This document shows positions 55,081 through 63,884 of a stretch of 64,000 nucleotides of DNA, piece after piece. The notes below the pieces were generated by a model that did not search any database, had not been told where the DNA came from, and saw nothing but the letters and a program-made list of their open reading frames with translations. Positions within the stretch are counted from its first letter, which is position 1; every line of letters begins with the position of its first letter. The DNA lies in assembly GCF_003813905.1 (NCBI RefSeq), contig NZ_RPFJ01000006.1, positions 62,001 through 126,000 on the forward strand. Direction: 5' to 3'. The position numbers were made by a program, and so were the translations under genes. The DNA is from Aureibaculum marinum. Lineage in GTDB: Bacteria > Bacteroidota > Bacteroidia > Flavobacteriales > Flavobacteriaceae.

Positions 55081-55088
55081 TATCTTTG
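55081..55088 (+). promoter_or_regulatory. -7 box of mrp-nifU
   Basis: TATCTTTG matches TAnnTTTG, 28 bp before the mrp ATG at 55117. Confidence 0.5.
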
Positions 55089-55116
55089 TAATTTAGAATG
55101 AATATAAAGAAGCGAG

Positions 55117-56259
55117 ATGAAATTCAGTAAAGAAGACATATATAAAGCTCTTGAAACTATTACTGCACCTGGAGAAGGTAAAAGTTTAGTAGAGAGTAAA
55201 TCAATAGGAAATGTTGTAATTTTTGGTAATGAAGTAGTTGTAGATGTTATTATTAGTAATCCTTCACTTCAAGCCAAAAAGAAAGTGGAAGTGGAGATTA
55301 TAAAAGCAATTCACGATCATGTTTATCAAAAAATTGATGTTAAGGTAAATGTCAAGGTAAAAGTAGCAGAGCCAGAAAAAAAGCAACAAAATGTAATTAA
55401 AGGTAAAAAAATAGATGGGATACAAAATATTATAGCCGTAGCTTCTGGTAAAGGAGGAGTAGGTAAATCTACAATTACTGCTAATTTAGCCATTACTTTA
55501 TCAAAAATGGGATTTAAAGTAGGAGTTTTAGATGCTGATGTTTATGGTCCGTCAATGCCAATAATGTTTGATGTTGCAGATGAAAAACCAATTGCTGTAA
55601 ATGTAGACGGTCGTTCTAAAATGAAACCTATTGAGAATTATGGCGTGAAATTATTATCATTAGGCTTTTTTACTCAACCTAACCAAGCTGTTATTTGGCG
55701 TGGGCCTATGGCTTCAAAAGCCTTGAATCAGTTGATTTTTGATGCAGATTGGGGCAATTTAGATTTTATGTTAATAGATTTGCCACCAGGCACTGGTGAT
55801 ATCCATTTATCTATTGTACAGGCTGTTCCAATTACAGGTGCTGTTATTGTGAGTACACCTCAAAATATTGCGTTGGCTGACGCTAAAAAGGGTGTTGCTA
55901 TGTTTGAGCAGAAAAATATTAGCGTTCCCGTTTTAGGAATAGTTGAAAATATGAGCTATTTTACACCAGCAGAACTGCCTGATAATAAATATTATATCTT
56001 TGGTAAGAATGGTGCTAAAAATTTAGCAGAAGATTTAAATACTGCTTTTTTAGGAGAAGTGCCTTTAGTTCAGAGTATTAGAGAAGGAGGTGATGTTGGA
56101 CATCCAGTAGCATTGCAAAATAATACACCTTTAGAAGATGCTTTTATACATCTGACTAAAAATATGGTTACTCAATTGGTTAAACGCAACGATAGCTTGC
56201 CACCAACTGAAGCGGTAAAAATAACAACTATGGCGGGGTGTAGTGCCGTTAATAAATAG
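55117..56259 (+). CDS. mrp: Mrp/ApbC family iron-sulfur carrier ATPase
   Basis: A 380-residue P-loop NTPase. An N-terminal MIP18-like domain (residues ~1-85) is followed by the deviant Walker A ASGKGGVGKSTITAN with Lys117, the Walker A' DADVYGPSMP and LIDLPPGTGD. Mrp proteins bind and pass on [4Fe-4S] clusters. The usual CxxC of the cluster site is replaced here by FTPAELPDNKYYIFG, a form common in Bacteroidota, leaving Cys374 near the end. It lies 4 bp before the NifU-domain gene, so cluster assembly and transfer are linked. Confidence 0.93.
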   Translation: MKFSKEDIYKALETITAPGEGKSLVESKSIGNVVIFGNEVVVDVIISNPSLQAKKKVEVEIIKAIHDHVYQKIDVKVNVKVKVAEPEKKQQNVIKGKKIDGIQNIIAVASGKGGVGKSTITANLAITLSKMGFKVGVLDADVYGPSMPIMFDVADEKPIAVNVDGRSKMKPIENYGVKLLSLGFFTQPNQAVIWRGPMASKALNQLIFDADWGNLDFMLIDLPPGTGDIHLSIVQAVPITGAVIVSTPQNIALADAKKGVAMFEQKNISVPVLGIVENMSYFTPAELPDNKYYIFGKNGAKNLAEDLNTAFLGEVPLVQSIREGGDVGHPVALQNNTPLEDAFIHLTKNMVTQLVKRNDSLPPTEAVKITTMAGCSAVNK

Positions 56260-56263
56260 AAAA

Positions 56264-56500
56264 ATGACAGCAGAAGAATTAAAAAGTGAAGTAGAGAAAG
56301 CTCTGGCAGAAATTAGACCTTTTTTAGAATCTGATGGCGGAGATATTTCTCTTGTATCAATTGATGACAACATTGTAAAAGTTCAGTTATTAGGAGCTTG
56401 TACGGGATGTTCTGTAAATCAAATGACATTGAAAAATGGAGTTGAAGCGACAATAAAAAGATATGCTCCACAAATACAAGAGGTAATTAGCGTAAATTAA
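56264..56500 (+). CDS. NifU-domain iron-sulfur scaffold protein
   Basis: A 78-residue protein from ATG 56264 consisting only of the NifU C-terminal domain: PFLESDGGDISLVSI, then GACTGCSVNQMTLKNGVE with the CxxC that binds a [4Fe-4S] cluster. It acts as a carrier for clusters to apoproteins. It is 4 bp after mrp, consistent with a shared function. The frame is open further upstream, inside mrp, without an ATG that adds conserved sequence. Confidence 0.93.
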   Translation: MTAEELKSEVEKALAEIRPFLESDGGDISLVSIDDNIVKVQLLGACTGCSVNQMTLKNGVEATIKRYAPQIQEVISVN

Positions 56501-56630
56501 TTCGTTTATAAATGAGAAATAGCAATACTATTTTTGGTTTTGTTTTTGAAAATTTTAGGGTTTACCCTTAAATTTTTAAATAGGTTATTACTATAAAATA
56601 CTGATTTTCTTATCTTTTAAAAAAAATCCT

Positions 56631-56638
56631 TATATTTG
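56631..56638 (+). promoter_or_regulatory. -7 box of the leader ORF and hmgA-hpd
   Basis: TATATTTG matches TAnnTTTG exactly and precedes the leader ATG at 56661 by 22 bp. Confidence 0.5.
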
Positions 56639-56660
56639 AGATTGAACAATAGTTTAATCT

Positions 56661-56726
56661 ATGACTACTTCTTTTACAGAATTATTATTACTTCTTAAGT
56701 TTCTAATGAAGCGTAATCCTGAATGA
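56661..56726 (+). CDS. Possible 21-aa leader peptide before hmgA
   Basis: This ORF lies in the 317-bp gap between nifU and hmgA. It encodes 21 residues beginning MTTSFTELLLLLKFLM, with five consecutive Leu codons, and ends at TGA 56724-56726. It starts a normal distance after a perfect -7 box, and its stop overlaps the first base of a terminator-like hairpin. This layout recalls attenuation leaders, yet leucine has no clear link to tyrosine catabolism. It could also be a small membrane peptide or noise. Confidence 0.4.
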   Translation: MTTSFTELLLLLKFLMKRNPE

Positions 56727-56751
56727 GGTTTATTCAACATAAAACCTTTTT
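56726..56751 (+). terminator. Terminator-like hairpin in the hmgA leader
   Basis: AGGTTT (56726-56731) pairs with AAACCT (56742-56747), followed by TTTTT. The stem is short (6 bp), but an alternative pairing of TTCAA in the loop with TTGAA downstream would disrupt it. The set therefore could act as a conditional attenuator. Confidence 0.35.
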
Positions 56752-56817
56752 ATTGAACTTGTTTTGATTGTTAATTTAACTAAAAAATGAGTTTGTTATA
56801 ACTAAAACATAATTAAT

Positions 56818-57984
56818 ATGCCTAGATATTATAAATTAGGTAAAATACCTCCTAAAAGACATACTATTTTTAAGAGTGATGATGGTGATTTCTATTATGA
56901 AGAACTTTTTGGAACTATTGGTTTTGATGGAATGTCATCATTATTATATCATACGCATAGGCCAACGCAGGTTAAAGAAGTGCGTAATTCTTACGATGTT
57001 TCGCCAAAAATAGCAGTAGAAAAAAACATAAAATCATTAAGTCTCAATGGATTTAGTGTAAAACCAACTACTGATTTTTTAGAGAGTAGAAAAATAATAT
57101 TGGCAAATAACGATTGCTATATAGCCTTAGCAGCACCTCAAAAATCGTTACGAGATTATTTTTATAAAAATACAGATTCAGATGAGGTTATTTTTATTCA
57201 TAAAGGAACTGGGAAACTCAGAACCTTTCTGGGTAATATAGATTTTGAATATGGTGATTATTTGGTAATCCCCAGGGGAATGATTTATCAAATAAATTTT
57301 GATACTGAAGATAATCGATTGTTTATTGTAGAATCTAAACATCCAGTGTATACTCCAAAACGATATCGAAATTGGTTTGGACAACATTTAGAACATTCAC
57401 CATTTTGTGAAAGAGATATGCATCCTCCTAGTGAATTGGAAACTTTTTCGGATAAAGGAGAATTTATTCTTAAAGTCAAAAAACAAGATATGATACACGA
57501 ATATGTGTATGCAGCTCATCCTTTTAGTGTTGTTGGTTGGGATGGTTATAATTATCCTTATAAACTATCAATTCATGATTTTGAACCCATAACAGGGAGA
57601 ATACATCAACCACCGCCAGTACATCAGACTTTTGAGACCAATGCTTTTGTAATTTGTTCTTTTGTACCGAGGTTGTATGATTATCATCCTCAGTCAATTC
57701 CAGCTCCCTATAATCATAGTAATATTGATTCTGATGAGGTGTTGTATTATGTAGATGGAGATTTTATGAGTAGAAATAACATAGAAAAAGGACAAATTAC
57801 GTTGCATCCTGCAGGTATTCCTCACGGACCACATCCTGGAGCTATGGAGCGTAGCATAGGTAAAACTAAAACTGAAGAACTTGCTGTAATGGTAGACACT
57901 TTTAAGCCCTTGAAAGTAACCGAAGAAGCATTAAAGATAGATTCAGGAAATTACCACACATCATGGTTAGATGAAAATCATTAA
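56818..57984 (+). CDS. hmgA: Homogentisate 1,2-dioxygenase
   Basis: A 388-residue iron dioxygenase of the cupin fold. The iron ligands are seen in NHSNIDSDE (H~299, E~305) and in HPAGIPHGPHPG (H~335). The N-terminus GKIPPKRHTIFK and GTIGFDGMSSLLYH are typical of the bacterial enzyme. It opens the homogentisate ring to maleylacetoacetate. It lies 10 bp before hpd, which makes its substrate, so the two form a tyrosine-catabolic unit. Maleylacetoacetate isomerase and fumarylacetoacetase genes are not in the window. Confidence 0.95.
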   Translation: MPRYYKLGKIPPKRHTIFKSDDGDFYYEELFGTIGFDGMSSLLYHTHRPTQVKEVRNSYDVSPKIAVEKNIKSLSLNGFSVKPTTDFLESRKIILANNDCYIALAAPQKSLRDYFYKNTDSDEVIFIHKGTGKLRTFLGNIDFEYGDYLVIPRGMIYQINFDTEDNRLFIVESKHPVYTPKRYRNWFGQHLEHSPFCERDMHPPSELETFSDKGEFILKVKKQDMIHEYVYAAHPFSVVGWDGYNYPYKLSIHDFEPITGRIHQPPPVHQTFETNAFVICSFVPRLYDYHPQSIPAPYNHSNIDSDEVLYYVDGDFMSRNNIEKGQITLHPAGIPHGPHPGAMERSIGKTKTEELAVMVDTFKPLKVTEEALKIDSGNYHTSWLDENH

Positions 57985-57994
57985 ATAAAAAAAC

Positions 57995-59155
57995 ATGGCA
58001 GGTATAAAAAATTTACAAGATTTACAAAATACAGAATACGGTATCAAAAAAATATTTAATGATGCCGAAGATTTTTTACCAATACTAGGTACTGATTACG
58101 TAGAACTATATGTTGGCAATGCAAAGCAATCTGCTCATTTCTATAAAACGGCTTTTGGATTTCAATCAGAAGCCTATGCAGGTTTAGAAACGGGATTAAA
58201 AGATCGTGTTTCTTATGTGTTAAAACAAGATAAAATAAGATTGGTTTTAACAACTTCGTTAGTTCAAGATGGTGCTATTAATAAACATGTTAATGAGCAT
58301 GGTGATGGGGTTAAAGTAATAGCTCTTTGGGTAGAAGATGCTACAAAAGCATTTGAAGAAACTACAAAAAGAGGTGCAAAACCTTATTTAAAACCTACTA
58401 AAGAAGAAGATGAAGATGGTTTTGTAATTCGATCAGGTATTTATACCTATGGAGAAACGGTTCATATTTTTGTTGAACGGAAAAATTATAAAGGAACCTT
58501 TTTACCAGGATATAAAAAATGGGAATCACATTACAATCCAAAACCTGTTGGATTAAAATTTATTGACCATATGGTTGGTAATGTGGGATGGGGACAAATG
58601 AAAAAATGGTGTGATTTTTATGCTAAAATTATGGGTTTTGCCCAAATTATTTCCTTTACAGATGATGATATTTCAACAGAATATACTGCGTTAATGAGTA
58701 AGGTAATGTCTAATGGAAATGGAAGAATTAAGTTTCCAATTAATGAACCTGCAGAAGGTAAAAAAAAATCGCAAATTGAAGAATATCTAGATTTTTACAA
58801 TGGTCCAGGAGTTCAGCATATAGCAGTAGCCACAAATGATATTGTAAGAACTGTTAAAGCTATGCGAGAAAGAGGAGTAGAGTTTTTATATGTTCCAGAA
58901 ACTTATTATGATGATTTGTTAGAGCGTGTTGGTAAGATAGATGAAGATGTAGAAGTGCTTAAAGAAAATGGTATTTTAATAGACAGAGATGAAGAAGGTT
59001 ATTTATTACAACTGTTTACGAAACCGGTTTTAGATAGGCCTACTATGTTTTTTGAAGTGATACAGCGTAAAGGAGCTCAATCTTTTGGAGTGGGTAATTT
59101 TAAAGCTCTGTTTGAAGCTATTGAACGTGAACAAGCCAACAGAGGTACACTATAA
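57995..59155 (+). CDS. hpd: 4-hydroxyphenylpyruvate dioxygenase
   Basis: A 386-residue dioxygenase with two vicinal-oxygen-chelate domains. The Fe(II) ligands are H192 (IDHMVGN), H275 (VQHIAVAT) and E354 (FFEVIQR). The C-terminal QSFGVGNFKALFEAIEREQ helix gates the active site. It converts 4-hydroxyphenylpyruvate to homogentisate with loss of CO2, feeding hmgA. A hairpin follows the stop codon. Confidence 0.97.
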   Translation: MAGIKNLQDLQNTEYGIKKIFNDAEDFLPILGTDYVELYVGNAKQSAHFYKTAFGFQSEAYAGLETGLKDRVSYVLKQDKIRLVLTTSLVQDGAINKHVNEHGDGVKVIALWVEDATKAFEETTKRGAKPYLKPTKEEDEDGFVIRSGIYTYGETVHIFVERKNYKGTFLPGYKKWESHYNPKPVGLKFIDHMVGNVGWGQMKKWCDFYAKIMGFAQIISFTDDDISTEYTALMSKVMSNGNGRIKFPINEPAEGKKKSQIEEYLDFYNGPGVQHIAVATNDIVRTVKAMRERGVEFLYVPETYYDDLLERVGKIDEDVEVLKENGILIDRDEEGYLLQLFTKPVLDRPTMFFEVIQRKGAQSFGVGNFKALFEAIEREQANRGTL

Positions 59156-59169
59156 AATAATTTTTTATT

Positions 59170-59197
59170 CCCCTTCTTTAAAAGAAGGGGAGTTTTA
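59170..59197 (+). terminator. Hairpin after hpd
   Basis: CCCCTTCT pairs with AGAAGGGG across a short loop, followed by AGTTTTA. It should end the hmgA-hpd message. The 208 bp from here to the ACMSD gene hold nothing else that I recognise. Confidence 0.7.
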
Positions 59198-59405
59198 AAA
59201 GTGAGAAAGTTTTTTGTCAAATTATAAAATTACTTAAGTCACCAAAATAAAGAAAACAATCATAATAATTAGTATTGTTAGGTTCGTTTAAATATTTACA
59301 AAATCGAAACTTAGGTTTTTGGCTATTGTTCTCCAAATACTACTGTAAATCTAAAGAGTACAGACTCTAAAAACTATAATTCTTCCGTCAGGGTTATGCG
59401 TTCAC

Positions 59406-60497
59406 TTATTCTTTCAATATCCTTTTAATCATTGCATCCTTAGCTTTTTGATCATCACCATGTAACCATTGAATTACGTTGTCTTCCCACATGGCATCTT
59501 TTTCCTCTTCTGTAATAATATTTCTATCAATAGCCAAATCTAATATTTTACCAGGATAAGATGATTGTTTTTTACTTTCCATTTCTCCTAACGGATAAGG
59601 ATCGTCTAAGCCAATTAAAACTTGCTTTGCTCCTTGATTTTCAATTAATAACTTTAAAGAACCTGTATCATGTACTAAAGTGTCAAAAAAGATATTTTTA
59701 TGTCCAACAGCACTTCTTGGATGATATTTACCTTCAAATAAATCAGGTCTTCCATCAAAACCTTGAATGCGACGTCCTAAGTTCATTTGAGCCAATTGCC
59801 CGCCATGAGCGAAACAAGTACGCATGTTTGGATACCGTTCATGATAGCCATTTAATGTAAAAAAATGATAGGCATCTGCACATTGAGCTAACATCCAAAT
59901 TAGATGAAATCTCCAAGAGGTATTTTCTAATTTTATAAATTTTTCACCATCGTAAGGATGAATTTCTACGGCTAAATTGTAGTTACTAGCCAATTCAAAA
60001 ATAGGTTCATTTTCTTCATCAAAAATACAACGCCAAGTGCCAATTGTATCCATATAATGTGTTGGTAGACATAGTAATTGCATTTCTAGCTGTTCAACAC
60101 AACGTTCAATTTCCCAACATGCTCCTTTTACAAATCCAGGATGTACAACAAAGCCACAAGTAAATTTACTCGGATGATCATGTTGGATTCTAGCATTAAA
60201 ATCATTTTGGAAACGCAATGCTTTTTTCATTTCTTCAACACGCAAACCGTTGCCATATAATTGTGATAAGTTTAATACTACAGCATGGTCTATTTTAAAA
60301 CGTTCCATCCATGCTAATTTTTCGTGTAAAAAGAAACTGGAATGTGTTACAGGTCTGCTCCAATCTTTTTGTAACATAAATTTCCGGTCCTTATCTACCC
60401 AAAAAATACCCTTATCTTTCATGTATTGAGGTATTTCTTCAGGATAAGGCAGTAGGTGTGAATGTCCGTTAATGCGTAATTTTCGTTTTTTTTTCAT
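59406..60497 (-). CDS. Aminocarboxymuconate-semialdehyde decarboxylase-like amidohydrolase
   Basis: A 363-residue amidohydrolase of the ACMSD type. Metal ligands are INGHSH (HxH) near the N-terminus, the His in VEIHPYDGE, and Asp in IGLDDPYPLG. The enzyme decarboxylates 2-amino-3-carboxymuconate-6-semialdehyde to 2-aminomuconate-6-semialdehyde. It lies 80 bp after the 3-hydroxyanthranilate dioxygenase gene, which makes its substrate. It ends the operon. Confidence 0.92.
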   Translation of the reverse strand: MKKKRKLRINGHSHLLPYPEEIPQYMKDKGIFWVDKDRKFMLQKDWSRPVTHSSFFLHEKLAWMERFKIDHAVVLNLSQLYGNGLRVEEMKKALRFQNDFNARIQHDHPSKFTCGFVVHPGFVKGACWEIERCVEQLEMQLLCLPTHYMDTIGTWRCIFDEENEPIFELASNYNLAVEIHPYDGEKFIKLENTSWRFHLIWMLAQCADAYHFFTLNGYHERYPNMRTCFAHGGQLAQMNLGRRIQGFDGRPDLFEGKYHPRSAVGHKNIFFDTLVHDTGSLKLLIENQGAKQVLIGLDDPYPLGEMESKKQSSYPGKILDLAIDRNIITEEEKDAMWEDNVIQWLHGDDQKAKDAMIKRILKE

Positions 60498-60577
60498 TTT
60501 ATAATTCTTACGTAAGTAGAATTTTTTACAATTACTGTTTATAATATACTTACCTTTTTACTAGAATTAATCAATTT

Positions 60578-61099
60578 TTACTTTTTTGGAGGTTTCATTA
60601 TCTGACCGCAATTAGGGCATGAGCGTTTTTTCTGATCAGAATAAAAATTATCAAAAATTACAGGCATATCTGTTTCAATATTTTTTAATGTAAAATCTTC
60701 TTCGTACAATTTAGTAGTACATTTTTCACAATACCATACTAAAGCATCTCGCATGCCTTCAGGTCTTTTATATTCAATAACTAAACCAACGGTATTGGCA
60801 CCGCGTTGTGGAGAATGTGGTACTTTTGGAGGCAATAAATAAATGTCACCTTCTTTAATATGTACATCCTTAGGCTCGCCGTTGTCAATTATTTTTAATA
60901 CGATATCTCCTTCTACTTGATAAAAAAACTCTGGAGTTTCGTTGTAGTGATAGTCTTTTCTGTTGTTAGGGCCACCTACAACCATCACGATAAAATCTCC
61001 ATCTTTCCAAACTACTTTATTGCCAACAGGAGGTTTTAATAAATGTCTATTTTCTTCAATCCAATTTTTAAAATTTAAAGGAGAAACTAATTTACTCAT
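60578..61099 (-). CDS. nbaC: 3-hydroxyanthranilate 3,4-dioxygenase
   Basis: A 173-residue cupin dioxygenase. Iron ligands lie in RKDYHYNETPEFFYQ (His, Glu) and PHSPQRG (His), and a C-terminal rubredoxin-like site is formed by WYCEKC and SCPNCGQ. It opens 3-hydroxyanthranilate to 2-amino-3-carboxymuconate semialdehyde. Length and both iron sites match the bacterial enzyme. It is followed by ACMSD after 80 bp. Confidence 0.96.
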   Translation of the reverse strand: MSKLVSPLNFKNWIEENRHLLKPPVGNKVVWKDGDFIVMVVGGPNNRKDYHYNETPEFFYQVEGDIVLKIIDNGEPKDVHIKEGDIYLLPPKVPHSPQRGANTVGLVIEYKRPEGMRDALVWYCEKCTTKLYEEDFTLKNIETDMPVIFDNFYSDQKKRSCPNCGQIMKPPKK

Positions 61100-61152
61100 A
61101 CTGTCTATTTTTTTACTAAAGTTAATAATTAATTTGAATTTTAAGTTAACTA

Positions 61153-61938
61153 TTAAAGTGACTTTGTTCTTCCTCCATCAACAGGAAGATTAATTCCGTT
61201 GATATAACTTGCAGCTTCTGTGGCTAAAAAAGCTACAGCGTTTGCAATTTCACCAGGTTGAGCAAAGCGTTTGGCAGGAATACTATTTTTCATAGCTTTT
61301 GAAATCTTATCGGCAGATTTCCCTGTTTTTTCAGCCTTATTATTTATAATTTCTTTTAATCTTGTTGTTGATGTAGCTCCAGGCAGCACATTATTCACAG
61401 TTATACCATATTCTCCAAGTTCATTGGCTAAAGTTTTACTCCAATTGGCTACGGCTCCTCTAATGGTATTACTTACTCCTAATCCGTCTAAAGGTTGTTT
61501 TACGGAAGTAGAAATGATATTGATTATTCTTCCAAAATCTGCTTCTTTCATTTTTGGAACTACTGTTTGTACCAATATGTGATTAGATTTTAAATGTTGA
61601 GTAAAGGCAGTCTCAAATTCTGATAAATTTGCAGATAGAGTGGAGCCACCAGCAGGTCCACCTGTATTATTAACCAAAATGTGATAGGTATCAACTTCCA
61701 TTAGTTTATGAGCTACTTTTTGGCCTAATTCTATAGGATTTTGAAAATTAGCTACTATGTAAGTATGGTTCTGATAGGTATTTGGTAATTCCATTAATAC
61801 CTCTTTTAGCTTTTCTTCATTTCTGGCTACTAAAGTAATGTTAGCTCCTAATTCAGCCAATGCCATGGCACAGGCTTTTCCAATACCTTGTGTACTTCCA
61901 CAAACCAATGCGTTTTTGTTTTCTAGTTTTATATTCAT
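61153..61938 (-). CDS. SDR family protein with altered active site
   Basis: A 261-residue short-chain dehydrogenase fold. The cofactor loop is CGSTQGIGKA, followed by VNNTGG, and the Ser region is IISTS. The canonical YxxxK is replaced by SNTIR, so both the catalytic Tyr and Lys are missing. This divergent SDR group (SNxxR) is known in several phyla with unclear activity. It lies between the aldehyde dehydrogenase and dioxygenase genes of the kynurenine operon. A direct hydride-transfer role is doubtful; it could bind the cofactor without reducing a carbonyl. Confidence 0.85.
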   Translation of the reverse strand: MNIKLENKNALVCGSTQGIGKACAMALAELGANITLVARNEEKLKEVLMELPNTYQNHTYIVANFQNPIELGQKVAHKLMEVDTYHILVNNTGGPAGGSTLSANLSEFETAFTQHLKSNHILVQTVVPKMKEADFGRIINIISTSVKQPLDGLGVSNTIRGAVANWSKTLANELGEYGITVNNVLPGATSTTRLKEIINNKAEKTGKSADKISKAMKNSIPAKRFAQPGEIANAVAFLATEAASYINGINLPVDGGRTKSL

Positions 61939-62048
61939 TTGATGTAAAATAGTATTTCCTTTTTCTTGGAAATTTTAAAGTTATTTAATTTTTATTTTTT
62001 TTGAGAATTACTAACTTCTTAAGTCTATAATTATACTATAGTAATTAG

Positions 62049-63491
62049 TTAATATTTTAGACATATATTTTTTGCTTCTGTAAAAAAGTGTAACGCTTCA
62101 AAACCTCCTTCTCGACCCAAACCGGAGTCTTTTACTCCTCCAAAAGGTGTTCGTAAATCGCGTAACATCCAAGTATTTACCCAAACAATTCCGGTTTTTA
62201 ATAAATTAGTAATTCGCATGGTTTTTGATAAATCATTGGTCCATAATGTAGCCGAAAGTCCATATTTTACATCATTAGCTAGTTGCAACGCTTCTTTTTC
62301 GTTTTTAAATGGCATTATTGTGACTACTGGACCAAATACTTCTTCTTGATTTATACTACATTTATTAGAACTTACTTCAATTATAGTAGGCTCTAAATAA
62401 TATCCATGTTCAGAGTTAGCAATTGAAACTGTTTTACCTCCATGAAGTACAATTCCGTTTTCTTTTTTAGCAATATTTATATAGTCTATTACTTTATTGA
62501 GATGCTGTTTAGAAACTAATGCACCAATGTCGGTGTCAGTATCTGATGGATGTCCTACTTTTAATGTTTTTACTTTGGCAACAAAGTCCTTTTTAAATTT
62601 CTCATAAATTGATGCTTCTACAAAAATACGACTTCCACACAAACAAATTTGACCTTGATTAGAAAATGAAGAGCGTATTGTTGTTTCTAACATTTTTTCA
62701 TAATCGCAATCGGCAAAGATGATGTTAGGGTTTTTACCTCCCAATTCCAATGATAATTTTTTAAACATTGGAGCTGCTATTTTAGCAATAGTTACTCCTG
62801 TAGAAGTGCCTCCAGTAAAAGAAATGGCTTTAATATCAGGATGTTTAACTATGGCTTGTCCTGTGGTATTACCCAATCCATGAACAATATTCAATACTCC
62901 TTTTGGAAGTCCTGCTTCATTACAAATTTCACCTAATAAATAAGCTGTCATAGGAGTAACTTCACTTGGTTTTGCAATAACACAATTACCAGTGGCTAGT
63001 GCAGGGGCAATCTTCCAAGTAAATAAGTACAACGGAAGATTCCATGGCGAAATACAACCTACAATGCCAATAGGTTGACGCAACGTATAATTGATAGCAT
63101 TTTGCCCAATGCTCTCATGGCTTTCACTAGCAAACTGTGTAATGGCATTGCCATAGAAACGAAAATTACTTGCAGCTCTTGGAATGTCAACAGTTTTAGC
63201 TAATGAGATAGGTTTTCCGTTATCTTTACTTTCTGCTTTAGCAAAGAGATCTAAATTGGCTTCTAATAATTCAGAAATTTTAATAAGAATTCTACTACGC
63301 TTTTCTAAAGTGGTTTGTGACCATTTTGGAAACGCTTTTTTTGCAGCTTCTACAGCTATTTCAATATCTTCTGAAGTTGAGTTGGGAATTTGACCATAAA
63401 CTTCACCATTGGCAGGACAATAATTATCGATCCACCCATTAGAAATTGGGTGCGAATATTCTCCGTTGATGAAGTTTTGAATTTTGGTCAT
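62049..63491 (-). CDS. Aldehyde dehydrogenase (probable 2-aminomuconate semialdehyde dehydrogenase)
   Basis: A 480-residue ALDH with ISPWNLPLYLFTWKIAPALA, the cofactor segment FTGGTSTG, catalytic Glu in LELGGKNPN and catalytic Cys in GQICLCGS. It oxidises a semialdehyde with NAD+. The position in the operon points to 2-aminomuconate-6-semialdehyde as substrate, but sequence alone does not fix this. It starts 1 bp after the trypco2-like gene. Confidence 0.92.
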   Translation of the reverse strand: MTKIQNFINGEYSHPISNGWIDNYCPANGEVYGQIPNSTSEDIEIAVEAAKKAFPKWSQTTLEKRSRILIKISELLEANLDLFAKAESKDNGKPISLAKTVDIPRAASNFRFYGNAITQFASESHESIGQNAINYTLRQPIGIVGCISPWNLPLYLFTWKIAPALATGNCVIAKPSEVTPMTAYLLGEICNEAGLPKGVLNIVHGLGNTTGQAIVKHPDIKAISFTGGTSTGVTIAKIAAPMFKKLSLELGGKNPNIIFADCDYEKMLETTIRSSFSNQGQICLCGSRIFVEASIYEKFKKDFVAKVKTLKVGHPSDTDTDIGALVSKQHLNKVIDYINIAKKENGIVLHGGKTVSIANSEHGYYLEPTIIEVSSNKCSINQEEVFGPVVTIMPFKNEKEALQLANDVKYGLSATLWTNDLSKTMRITNLLKTGIVWVNTWMLRDLRTPFGGVKDSGLGREGGFEALHFFTEAKNICLKY

Positions 63492-63492
63492 A

Positions 63493-63882
63493 TTATTCTC
63501 GTATTACTCTAGTTCTTTTTGGTTTATATTTATCAGGAGTAGAAGTGGTACTAAACGCAATTGGAATTGTGAATTTGATTTTATTATAATTTTTACTAAT
63601 GTTCTCATCTGAAATTCCACCACCTATATTTAATAAACCAGCAATTTTTAATCTTCCTTCCAAATCATCTTCTTGCTTGTCTTCAACAGCAACTAAAACG
63701 TCAAAATCAACGTTTTGAACGTATCTAGATCCATCACTTCTCAACAGTTTCTCTCCCGTCTTACCTATTTCTGTTTTTTCTGGGTTTACAATTACACCTT
63801 TATCTTTTAATTCAGTTTGGCTTTCAATAATAGCTTCACTTATTGACGAAATTGTATTCTTAATAAAATCTTTTAAATCCAT
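63493..63882 (-). CDS. Trypco2-like small protein in the kynurenine operon
   Basis: A 129-residue protein with an N-terminal helix LKDFIKNTISSISEAI, then a strand-rich part (YVQNVDFDVLVAVEDKQ, NKIKFTIPIAFSTT) and a basic tail PKRTRVIRE. The plan, a helix with LKDFI...E(A/G)I followed by FDV...IKFTIPI, resembles the trypsin-co-occurring domain 2 (trypco2), otherwise found with proteases or NTPases in conflict-type systems. It lies 2 bp after the RidA gene and 1 bp before the ALDH gene, so it is translated from the same message. Its role here is unknown; I judge the family match by eye. Confidence 0.55.
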   Translation of the reverse strand: MDLKDFIKNTISSISEAIIESQTELKDKGVIVNPEKTEIGKTGEKLLRSDGSRYVQNVDFDVLVAVEDKQEDDLEGRLKIAGLLNIGGGISDENISKNYNKIKFTIPIAFSTTSTPDKYKPKRTRVIRE

Positions 63883-63884
63883 AA

